From Blastococcus sp. PRF04-17 (GTDB lineage: Bacteria; Actinomycetota; Actinomycetes; Mycobacteriales; Geodermatophilaceae), in the NCBI RefSeq assembly GCF_023016265.1, contig NZ_CP095412.1, forward strand, positions 3,286,001 to 3,350,000: a DNA stretch of 64,000 bases. The letters run 5' to 3'. This document shows, piece after piece, positions 46,821 through 55,457 of this stretch (position 1 is the first letter of the stretch; each line of letters opens with the position of its first letter). A program made the position numbers and the translations under genes. Below the pieces are notes generated by a model, which was not told the DNA's origin, did not search any database, and saw nothing but the letters and a program-made list of their open reading frames with translations.

Positions 46821-46826
46821 TAGCGT
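46821..46826 (+). promoter_or_regulatory. possible -10 element, leaderless glutamate dehydrogenase mRNA
   Basis: TAGCGT ends 8 nt before ATG 46835, with no purine-rich site between; the same arrangement precedes the gene at 46406. Confidence 0.4.
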
Positions 46827-46834
46827 GGCTCGAT

Positions 46835-49800
46835 ATGGCCAGCACCACCGTTGCCCCGGCGATCCCGGTGCGCGGACCGGACGGCGGCCGCTCGTCAGGA
46901 ACCCTGACGGAGCTCGCCGCACTCGAAGCCGCCCGTGACGAGAAGCGCCAGTTGCTCGACCGGGCCGCCGGGGCCGCACGGGAGGAACTGACCGCCAAGG
47001 ACCGGCTGCCCGCCGGCTGCGCACCGGACGACCTGCCGGCGCTGCTGCAGCGCTACTACTGGAGCGAGCCCGCCGCCGAGGTCCTCGGCCACGACCCGGG
47101 GGAGCTGGCCGGCCTCGCCATCGGCCACCTGCGGCTGGCCGAGGTGCGCCCGCCGGGGTCGGCGACCGTCGACGTGCAGCGGCTGCCGGACGGGCGTGCG
47201 GTCGTGCGCCTGGTCACCGACGACATGCCCTACCTCGTCGACTCGGTCACCGCCGAGGTCGTGCGCCAGGGGCTGACCCTGGCGCACATCGTGCACCCGG
47301 TCGTCGTGGTCCGCCGCGACCTGCGCGGGAGGATCAAGGCCTTCTGCGACAGCTCGCTGGCCGTCGGCTGCGGATCCGACGCGGTCACCGAGTCGTGGAT
47401 GGCCGTCGTCCTCGACGGGACGCTGGACGACGAGGCCGGCGCCGACCTCGTCAACGGGCTGCGCACCGTGCTGGACGACGTCCGGGCGGTCGACGAGGAC
47501 GCCGAGCGCCTGCGGGCACGGGTGCTCGAGCTCGCCGGCCGGCTCGAGGCCCTGGGCACACCCTCCCCCAGCCCCGACGGCGACCCGGCCGACGACCCCG
47601 CCGAGGCCGCCGCGCTGCTGCGCTGGCTGGCCGACGGCAACTTCGTCCTCCTCGGCGCGCGCGAGGTCGACCTCGTCCCCTCCCGCGGCAAGCTGACCGC
47701 CAAGCCCGTGCACGGCACCGGCCTCGGCGTCCTGCGCAGCGACGCCGACATGAGCGACCTCGATGCCATGCCGGAGGCATCGCGATCGCCGCAGCAGCAC
47801 CTGATCGCCGTCACCAAGGCCGACGCCCGCTCCACCGTCCACCGCCGGGCCTGGCTGGACCTCGTCGCGGTGAACCTGCCGTCGGACGCCGGAGCTGCGG
47901 CCCGCCAGCTGCGCTTCGTGGGGCTCTTCCCGTCGGCGGCATACACGAGCAGCGTCGTGGACGTCCCGTTGGTGCGCCGCCGGGTCGCCGAGGTGATCGC
48001 CCGCTCCGCGGTGCCGGCCGACAGCCACACCGGCAAGGAGCTGCTCGACGTCCTGGAGACCTATCCGCGGGACGAGTTGCTGCAGGTCGGTGCCGACGAG
48101 CTGCTCCCGGTCGCGCTCGCCGTGCTGCACCTGCAGGAGCGCCGGCAGACGCGGCTCTTCCTGCGGCAGGACCCCACCGGCCGGTTCTGGTCGGCGCTGG
48201 TCTACCTGCCGCGCGACCGGTACACGACCGAGGTGCGGCTGGCCATGCAGGAGCTGCTCCTGTCCCGGCTCGGCGGCACGAGCATCGAGTACACCGCGCG
48301 GTCGACGGAATCGGTGCTGGCCCGGCTGCACTTCGTCGTCCGGGTGCCGGTGGGCAAGCGCGGCTCCGCCAAGCCGGCGGCCGTGGACGTCGAGTCACTG
48401 CAGGCCGAGCTCGCCGCCGCCGCACGCAGCTGGACCGACGATCTCGCCGACGCACTGCAGGCCCGCCACGGCGCCGACGCCGAGCGCCTGCTCGCCCAGG
48501 TCGCCGACGCGTTCCCGCCCGCGTACCAGAACGACTTCTCGGCCGAGCAGGCCGTCGACGACCTGGCCAGGCTGGAGGGCCTGAGCGAGGGCCAGCTGTC
48601 GCTGCGGCTCTGGACGCCGAAGGGCGCCGCCCCCGGGGATCGGCGGCTGGTCATCTACCGGGTCGGGCAGCGGCTGCTGCTCTCCGAGGTGCTGCCGGTG
48701 CTCCAGAACATGGGCGTCGACGTCGTCGACGAGCGCCCGTACGAGATCGACCGCATCGGCGCGCCACCCACCTGGATCTACGACTTCGGCGTCGCGGTGC
48801 CCCAGGTCGAGCTGCCGTTGCTGCGGTCGCTGCCCGAGCGGTTCACCGAGGCCGTCGGCGCGGTCTGGCGGGGGGAAGCCGAGGACGACGGGCTCGGTGC
48901 CCTGGTCATGCTCGCCGGGCTGAACTGGCGCCAGGTGACGGTCATCCGCGCGTACGTGCAGTGGCTGCGCCAGGCCGGGTTGCCGTTCGGCCAGCGCTAC
49001 GTCGAGGAGACGCTCGCCGCGCACCCCGTCGTCGTCGCCCGCCTCGTGGCGCTGTTCGAGGCCCGCTTCTCCCCCGGCCGGACCCGGGGCCGCGAGACCC
49101 GGCAGGCCGACATCGTCGAGTCGCTGCGGAAGTCGATCGGCGAGGTGGAGTCCCTCGACGCCGACCGGGTGCTCACCTCGCTGCTGGCCGCGGTCACCGC
49201 CACCCAGCGGACCACCTACTACGCCGGCGGACCACTGGCCCTCAAGATCGATCCGACCAGCGTGCCCGACCTGCCCGAGCCGCGCCCGGCCCGCGAGGTC
49301 TGGGTCAGCTCGCCCCGCGTCATGGGCGTCCACCTCCGCTTCGGCGCGGTCGCCCGCGGCGGGCTGCGCTGGTCCGACCGCCGCGAGGACCTCCGCACCG
49401 AGGTGCTCGGCCTGGTCAAGGCGCAGATGGTCAAGAACACGGTCATCGTGCCGACCGGCGCCAAGGGCGGCTTCGTGGTCAAGAACCCGCCGGAGTCGCG
49501 CGACGCGTTCATGGCCGAGGGGCAGGCCTGCTACAAGCTGTTCATCGGTGCCCTGCTGTCGCTCACCGACAACCTGGTGGACGGCACGGTCGTGCCACCG
49601 GAGAACGTGGTGCGCCACGACGGCGACGACACCTACCTGGTGGTCGCCGCGGACAAGGGGACGGCGACGTTCTCCGACCTGGCCAACTCCGTGGCCATCG
49701 AGCGCGGGTTCTGGCTGGGCGACGCCTTCGCCTCCGGCGGCTCGGTCGGCTACGACCACAAGGCGATGGGCATCACCGCCCGCGGTGCCTGGGAGTCGGT

Positions 49801-51799
49801 GACCCGTCACTTCCGGGAGCTCGACGTCGACGTCGCGACCCAGGACTTCACCGTCGTCGGCATCGGCGACATGTCCGGCGACGTGTTCGGCAACGGCATG
49901 CTGCTGTCGCGGCACATCCGGCTGGTCGCTGCCTTCGACCACCGGCACGTCTTCGTCGACCCCACGCCCGACGCGGCGTCGTCCTACGCCGAGCGCAAGC
50001 GGCTGTTCGGGCTGCAGCGCTCCTCGTGGGCCGACTACAACCGGTCGCGGATCAGTGCCGGTGGCGGGGTGTGGCCTCGCACGGCCAAGTCGGTCCCGGT
50101 GTCCAGGCCGATGCGCGCGGCCCTCGGTCTGGCCGAGGACGTCGACACCCTCTCGCCGGTGGAGCTGATCCGCGCGATCCTGCTGGCCCCGGTGGACCTG
50201 CTGTTCAACGGCGGCATCGGCACGTACGTCAAGGCGTCGGGCGAGAGCGCACTCGACGTGGGCGACAAGGCCAACGACGCGGTCCGGGTGGACGGCCAGC
50301 AGCTGCGCGTCCGCGTCGTCGGGGAGGGCGGCAACCTCGGGCTGACCCAGCGCGGCCGGATCGAGTACGCGCTCACCGGCGGGCGGGTCAACACCGACGC
50401 CATCGACAACTCGGCCGGCGTCGACACCTCCGACCACGAGGTCAACATCAAGATCGCCCTCAACGGCGTGGTCGCGGCCGGTGAACTGCAGGCCGCCGAT
50501 CGCGCGGCTCTGCTGGGCGAGATGACCGACGAGGTGGCCGCCGCCGTCCTCACGAACAACCACGCGCAGAACGCGACCCTGGCGGTCGAGACGACGTCGG
50601 CGCGCAGCCTGCTCGACGCGCACGAGCGCTTCATCCGCAGCCTGGAGCGGTCCGGCCGGCTGGTGCGCAGCGTCGAGGCGCTGCCCGACGACCGGCAGCT
50701 GGCCGAGCGGCGCCGCGACGGCCACGCGCTCACCAGCCCGGAGCTGTCGGTGCTGCTGGCGTACGCGAAGCTCCAGACCGAGACCGAGGTGCTGCGGTCG
50801 CCCCTGCCCGACGACCCGGCGCTCGAGGGCCTGCTGGTCGACTACTTCCCGGCTCCGCTGCGCGAGCGGTTCCCCACGGCGCTCACCGGCCACCCCCTCC
50901 GGCGGGAGATCATCGCGACCGTCCTGACCAACCGGGCGGTGAACACCGCCGGGGTCACGGGCTTGTTCCGGCTGGCGCAGGAGACCGGGGCACCGCTGGC
51001 GCGGGTCGTGCTGGCGCACGCCGTCGCCCGTGCCGTCTTCGACGTCGACCGGCTGTGGGACGCCGTCCGGCCGCTGGACAACGTGGTGTCCGCGGCGACG
51101 CAGGTGGAGCTGCGCACCGAGGCGACGCGGCTTGCCGAGCGGGGCGCCCGGTGGATCCTGCGGCTGCCGGAGCTGGCGGAGCAGCAGGCGCCGCCGATCG
51201 CCGACGTGAGGGACCGGTTCGCCGCGCCCGTGGCCGCCGTGCGCGCGGGGCTGCACGACTGGGTGCTGGGTGGTGAGGCCGAGGCGTACGCGGAGCGTGC
51301 GGCGCGGCTCCGGGAGGCGGGGGTCCCGGCCGAGCTGGCTGCGGAGGCGGCCGCCGCGCCGCTGCTGCCGGCAGCCCTGGACCTCGCGGTGGTCGCCGAG
51401 CGGACCGGCGCGCCGGTCCAGCTGGCCGGGCGTGTGATGCAGTGCCTGGCGGAGCGGCTCGGGCTCGTGCCGCTGCGCGAGCAGGTGATCGCGCTGCCGC
51501 GTGACCGGCGCTGGCCGTCGATGGCGCGCGCCTCCCTGCGCGACGACCTGGCGATGGAGCAGTCCTCGCTCACCGAGGACGTGCTGAGCCTCCGCACGTC
51601 GGACACCGATCCGCCCGAGAAGCTCGTCGAGGCCTGGGTCGAGGCCTGGGATGCCACGCAGGCGCGGGCCGCGGCGCAGCTGGCCGACATCTCGGCCGGG
51701 GACCGCCAGGAGCTCGCCGAGCTGCTGGTGGCGGTCCGGACGCTGCGCGGTCTGCGCAAGCGCCGCCAGGCCCGCCGCCTCCCCCGCCCGGAGGAGTGA
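46835..51799 (+). CDS. gdh: NAD-specific glutamate dehydrogenase, large (about 180 kDa) type
   Basis: A 1654-residue enzyme of the L_180/GDH-180 family, which oxidatively deaminates glutamate to 2-oxoglutarate with NAD. The N-terminal 700 residues contain ACT-like regulatory regions (RLVTDDMPYLVDSVTAEV, then LHFVVRVPVGK). The catalytic domain includes GAVARGGLRWSDRREDLRTEVLGLVKAQMVKNTVIVPTGAKGGFV with the active Lys residues, and GIGDMSGDVFGNGML for NAD binding; GEGGNLGLTQRGRIEYAL and an AsnIleLys motif (HEVNIKIAL) follow. The C-terminal helical region reaches a Lys/Arg tail. Length and motifs are complete. Members are often allosterically regulated and serve amino-acid catabolism. It is transcribed alone; 444 nt follow without a gene. 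Confidence 0.96.
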   Translation: MASTTVAPAIPVRGPDGGRSSGTLTELAALEAARDEKRQLLDRAAGAAREELTAKDRLPAGCAPDDLPALLQRYYWSEPAAEVLGHDPGELAGLAIGHLRLAEVRPPGSATVDVQRLPDGRAVVRLVTDDMPYLVDSVTAEVVRQGLTLAHIVHPVVVVRRDLRGRIKAFCDSSLAVGCGSDAVTESWMAVVLDGTLDDEAGADLVNGLRTVLDDVRAVDEDAERLRARVLELAGRLEALGTPSPSPDGDPADDPAEAAALLRWLADGNFVLLGAREVDLVPSRGKLTAKPVHGTGLGVLRSDADMSDLDAMPEASRSPQQHLIAVTKADARSTVHRRAWLDLVAVNLPSDAGAAARQLRFVGLFPSAAYTSSVVDVPLVRRRVAEVIARSAVPADSHTGKELLDVLETYPRDELLQVGADELLPVALAVLHLQERRQTRLFLRQDPTGRFWSALVYLPRDRYTTEVRLAMQELLLSRLGGTSIEYTARSTESVLARLHFVVRVPVGKRGSAKPAAVDVESLQAELAAAARSWTDDLADALQARHGADAERLLAQVADAFPPAYQNDFSAEQAVDDLARLEGLSEGQLSLRLWTPKGAAPGDRRLVIYRVGQRLLLSEVLPVLQNMGVDVVDERPYEIDRIGAPPTWIYDFGVAVPQVELPLLRSLPERFTEAVGAVWRGEAEDDGLGALVMLAGLNWRQVTVIRAYVQWLRQAGLPFGQRYVEETLAAHPVVVARLVALFEARFSPGRTRGRETRQADIVESLRKSIGEVESLDADRVLTSLLAAVTATQRTTYYAGGPLALKIDPTSVPDLPEPRPAREVWVSSPRVMGVHLRFGAVARGGLRWSDRREDLRTEVLGLVKAQMVKNTVIVPTGAKGGFVVKNPPESRDAFMAEGQACYKLFIGALLSLTDNLVDGTVVPPENVVRHDGDDTYLVVAADKGTATFSDLANSVAIERGFWLGDAFASGGSVGYDHKAMGITARGAWESVTRHFRELDVDVATQDFTVVGIGDMSGDVFGNGMLLSRHIRLVAAFDHRHVFVDPTPDAASSYAERKRLFGLQRSSWADYNRSRISAGGGVWPRTAKSVPVSRPMRAALGLAEDVDTLSPVELIRAILLAPVDLLFNGGIGTYVKASGESALDVGDKANDAVRVDGQQLRVRVVGEGGNLGLTQRGRIEYALTGGRVNTDAIDNSAGVDTSDHEVNIKIALNGVVAAGELQAADRAALLGEMTDEVAAAVLTNNHAQNATLAVETTSARSLLDAHERFIRSLERSGRLVRSVEALPDDRQLAERRRDGHALTSPELSVLLAYAKLQTETEVLRSPLPDDPALEGLLVDYFPAPLRERFPTALTGHPLRREIIATVLTNRAVNTAGVTGLFRLAQETGAPLARVVLAHAVARAVFDVDRLWDAVRPLDNVVSAATQVELRTEATRLAERGARWILRLPELAEQQAPPIADVRDRFAAPVAAVRAGLHDWVLGGEAEAYAERAARLREAGVPAELAAEAAAAPLLPAALDLAVVAERTGAPVQLAGRVMQCLAERLGLVPLREQVIALPRDRRWPSMARASLRDDLAMEQSSLTEDVLSLRTSDTDPPEKLVEAWVEAWDATQARAAAQLADISAGDRQELAELLVAVRTLRGLRKRRQARRLPRPEE

Positions 51800-52243
51800 C
51801 GCCGATGCGGATCGCGAGATCCGCGCTGTCGGCTCATCCGATCGCCCAACACTCCAAGAACCGACGAAGCGTCTCTCGCCGAGTTGCGTGCGTGCGCTGA
51901 CGCCCAGGCGATCGGCGACCCAACGCCCGCCGACACAGGGTGACCTGGAGGTCGTGGTGGGGAGAGCGGTCCCTCGTCCGATTCGCCGACACCGGCGAGC
52001 CGGTCTGGGCGCCTCGCGGCAAGGTGGCCGAAGAACGGGCGTCCGGCGACGGTCGTTCGCCTGCGCTGACGTCGAGATCCGCACAGGACCGGTATCCAGG
52101 GGCGCGGACACCGGCATGCGGCCGATCTCGCCGGCGCCCTCATGCGTCAGAGGGCGGCCATCAGTCCGGCGATGACCGCCCGCAGGCGAATATGGGCGCT
52201 TGTTGCGTCGTCTAGCGCATCCGCTAGAGAAGCCTAGAGGCGT
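51800..52243. other. non-coding gap after glutamate dehydrogenase
   Basis: 444 nt with no convincing reading frame, tRNA or mobile-element feature. It contains a hairpin that is best on the minus strand (52152-52181) and three CTAG tetramers at 52214-52237. Confidence 0.6.
52152..52181 (-). terminator. hairpin after the amidase gene
   Basis: 11-base arms on the minus strand (GGGCGGTCATC and GATGGCCGCCC, with one G-U pair that works only in this direction), 63 nt past the amidase stop. Confidence 0.55.
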
Positions 52244-53655
52244 TCAGAGGGAGGGACGGCGCTCGCCGAAGCGGGTCGCCTGCTCGAAGGCGTGCCCGAC
52301 CTGGAGCACCCGGAGGTCGGCGCGCGCCGGGCCGATGATCTGCAGCCCGACCGGCAGCCCGTCCGGCGTGAACCCGCCGGGCACCGACAGGGCGGGGGAG
52401 CCGGTCGCCGAGACGAGCGTGCACGACCGCATCCACTCCAGGTAGTTCTCCTGGTGGACGCCGGCGATCTCGGTCGGGTACTCGATCTCCACCGGGAACG
52501 GCAGCACCTGCGTCGTCGGTGCGAGCAGCACGTCGAAGCGCTCGAAGAAGGCGATCATCCGCTCGTACAGCGTCGTGTGCAGCTGCTCGGCGCGGGCGAG
52601 GTCGGAACCGGTCAGCTTCGCGCCCATCTTGGCGTTCCAGCGGATCGACTCCTTGACCTTGTCCGGGTTCCGGCGGGCCAGCTCGGAGTAGTTGGCGTCG
52701 AACAGCCACGCCCGGAGCGTGCCGAACACCTCGTCGGCGCCGTCCAGCTTCGGGCAGGCCTCCTCGACGTCGGCGCCCAGTGACTCGAAGACGCCCACCG
52801 ACGACTCCAGGACCGACGTGACCGCCGGGTCGACGGTCACCTGACCGCCCAGGTCGGGGGCCCACGCCACCCGCAGGCCGTCGAGCCGGTCGGCCAGGGG
52901 CCCGGCGAAGAGCGCCGGGTCGTCGCCGAGCGAGATCGGCACCCGGGGGTCGGGGCCGGCGATCGCCGAGAGCTGCAGCGCCACGTCGGCGACGGTCCGC
53001 CCCATCGGCCCCTGCACCGACAGCTGCGACCAGGCCATCGGGGACGGCCAGGTCGGCACCCGGCCCGGCGTCGGGCGCAGCCCGACCACGTTGCAGAACG
53101 CCGCCGGGTTGCGCAACGAGCCGCCCATGTCGCTGCCCTCGGCCAGCGGGACGAACCCCGCCGCCAGCGCGGCCGCCGCCCCACCCGACGAGCCGCCGGC
53201 CGACAGGCCGTGCCGGTAGGGGTTGTGCGTCGCACCGAACAGCGGGTTGAACGTGTGCGACCCGGCCGCGAACTCCGGCACGTTCGTCTTGCCCACCCGG
53301 ACCGCGCCCGCGGCGCGGAGCCGGGCCACGACCAGCTCGTCGCGCACCGGCACGGTGTCCGCGTGCAGGGGGAGCCCCAGGTGGTGCGCATGCCGCCGGT
53401 GGCATGGGTGTCCTTGTGCGCGACCGGCAGGCCGTGCAGCGGGCCCACGAGCTCGCCGGCCGCGAGCGCGGCATCGGCGGCATCGGCGGCCGCGCGTGCG
53501 CCGTCGGCGTCCAGCGTCACGATCGCGTTGACGTCGGGGTCGAGCCGATCGATCCGCTCGAGGTGCGCATCCAGGAGCTCCCGCGCCGAGATGGCCCGGG
53601 CGCCCAGCATCGCGGCCAGCTCCGTCGCCGGCCGGAAGCAGAGTTCGTCACTCAT
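52244..53655 (-). pseudogene. amidase (amidase signature family), apparent frameshift
   Basis: An amidohydrolase of the Ser-Ser-Lys triad family. From ATG 53655: catalytic Lys (near residue 81, LPVAHKDTHATGG); after the break, the cis-Ser loop SAGGSSGGAAAALAAG and the nucleophile loop EGSDMGGSLRNPAAFCNVVGLRPTPGR. The frame breaks at a run of five G (53368-53372, plus strand); one added base gives MRTTWGSPLHADTVPVRDELVV and a 470-residue protein, the family's usual size. The missing base in a homopolymer points to sequence error. The substrate is unknown: candidates are short amides, indoleacetamide, or glutamyl-tRNA as in GatA, though no gatB or gatC is near. It is divergent from the DEAD-box gene. 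Confidence 0.87.
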
Positions 53656-53708
53656 GAGGGGAGCTTGTCACGCCCCCGGCCGAGTGGGACCGCCGCGCCC
53701 AGGGAACG

Positions 53709-55398
53709 ATGACCCCGATGAGCGAGCAGCAGGACGACGTCACCTTCGAGCAGCTGGGCCTGCGCGCCGAGCTGCTGGCCGCGCTCTCCGCCCTCGGCTA
53801 CGAGGAGCCCACCCCCATCCAGCAGCAGGCGATCCCCCGCTGCGCGAGGGGCGCGACCTGCTCGGCCAGGCGGCCACCGGCACCGGCAAGACGGCCGCCT
53901 TCTCCCTGCCCCTGTTGCAGCGTCTCCCGGTGGAGCGGCGCGGCAGGGCACCGCTGGGCCTGGTGCTCGTCCCCACCCGGGAGCTCGCCGTCCAGGTGTC
54001 GGAGGCGCTGCACAAGTACGGCCGCGATCTCGGTGCGCGGGTCCTGCCCGTCTACGGCGGTGCACCGATCGGTCGCCAGCTGCGCTCGCTCGAGAACGGC
54101 GTGGACGTCGTCGTCGCCACCCCCGGCCGCGCCCTCGACCTGGTCCAGCGGGGCGCGCTCGACCTGACCACCGTGCAGACCGTCGTCCTCGACGAGGCCG
54201 ACGAGATGCTGGACATGGGCTTCGCCGAGGACCTCGAGGCGATCCTCGGCGAGACCCCGGAGACCCGGCAGACCGTGCTCTTCTCCGCGACGATGCCGCG
54301 CCGGCTGGACTCCCTGGCCCGTCGGCACCTCACCGACCCGGTCCGCATCGCCATCGCCCGCGAGAAGGCCGCTGCGGGGGAGTCGCCATTGGTGCGGCAG
54401 ACCGCCTACGTCGTCCCGAGGGCCGCGAAGCCCGCCGCGCTCGGCCGCATCCTGGACGTCGAGGCGCCCACGGCCGCGATCGTCTTCTGCCGCACGCGGG
54501 AGGAGGTCGACTCCCTCACCGAGACGCTCAACGGCCGCGGGTACCGCGCCGAGGCGCTGCACGGCGGCATGAGCCAGGAGCAGCGCGACCGCGTGATGGG
54601 GCGGCTCCGCGGCGGCACGGCCGACCTGCTCGTGGCCACCGACGTCGCCGCCCGCGGCCTCGACATCGACCAGCTGACCCACGTGGTGAACTACGACGTC
54701 CCGTCGGCGCCGGAGTCCTACGTGCACCGCATCGGCCGGGTCGGCCGGGCCGGCCGCGAGGGCGTGGCCATCACCCTCGCCGAGCCCCGCGAGCACCGGA
54801 TGCTCAAGACGATCGAGAAGGTGGCCGGCGCCACCATCGCCGTGGAGAAGGTGCCCACGGTCGCCGACCTGCGCGCGCGCCGCCTCGACCTCACCCGGGC
54901 GGCGCTCCGGGAGAGCCTGCTCGAGGACGGCAGTGACCAGGCGCTCGACCGCTTCCGCGTCGTCGTCGAGACCCTCACCGACGAGTTCGACCTCGTGGAG
55001 GTCGCCCTCGCCGCGGTGAAGCTCGCGCACGAGGCCGGTGGAGGGGCGGACGACGACGAGGAGATCCCGCAGGTGTCCTTCCGCCCCGACGGGGGAAGCG
55101 GCCCGACTCGCGGAGCACCGGCCGGGCCGAGTCGTCGAAGCCCCGGCGCGCTCCCGGCGGTCCGGCGGCCCGGCTGTTCGTCGGCGCGGGCCGGGACGCC
55201 GGCATCCGGCCCGGCGACCTGGTCGGTGCCATCACGGGGGAGACGCAGCTCAAGGGACGTGACATCGGCTCGATCGAGATCCACCAGCGGTTCGCCCTCG
55301 TCGAGGTGCCCGAATCCGCGGCCGACGAGGTCGTGCGGGCGCTGAAGGCCACGATGATCAAAGGCCGGAAGGCGACGATCCGCCGCGACCGCGGCTGA
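53709..55398 (+). pseudogene. deaD: DEAD-box RNA helicase (DeaD/CsdA-like), two apparent frameshifts
   Basis: An ATP-dependent RNA unwinding enzyme for ribosome assembly and cold adaptation. The Q-motif (FEQLGLRAELLAALSALGYEEPTPIQQQAIP) is separated from motif I (AATGTGKTAAF) by a break in a run of five C (53834-53838). Motifs Ia (PTRELAVQV), II (VLDEADEMLDMGF), III (SATMP), V (VATDVAARGLDID) and VI (YVHRIGRVGRAG) follow. A second break in five G (55091-55095) precedes an RNA-binding DbpA-like domain (RLFVGAGRDAGIRPGDLVGAITGE) that ends at 55398. Adding one base at each site gives 563 residues. Start ATG 53709 has AGGGAA upstream. Confidence 0.9.
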
Positions 55399-55457
55399 CG
55401 GCTCCGCGTCAGGGGCCCGGCCCGAGCGTGCGAGGGCTGGGGGGACGCGGGGTCCTT

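Noticed and set aside
48395-52117. Very long open frame (over 1200 codons) opposite glutamate dehydrogenase
   Set aside because: It is low-complexity Arg/Gly/His/Val-rich sequence, the usual antisense shadow of a high-GC gene; the plus-strand frame has full family similarity.
45805-52240. Clusters of CTAG tetramers near 45808-45864, 46332-46347 and 52214-52237
   Set aside because: Several share GTCGTCTAG, but no att-like direct repeats, integrase or shift in composition accompanies them; too weak to call a site.
53798-55030. 410-codon minus-strand frame opposite the DEAD-box helicase
   Set aside because: Composition is shadow-like and it lies over conserved helicase motifs on the plus strand.
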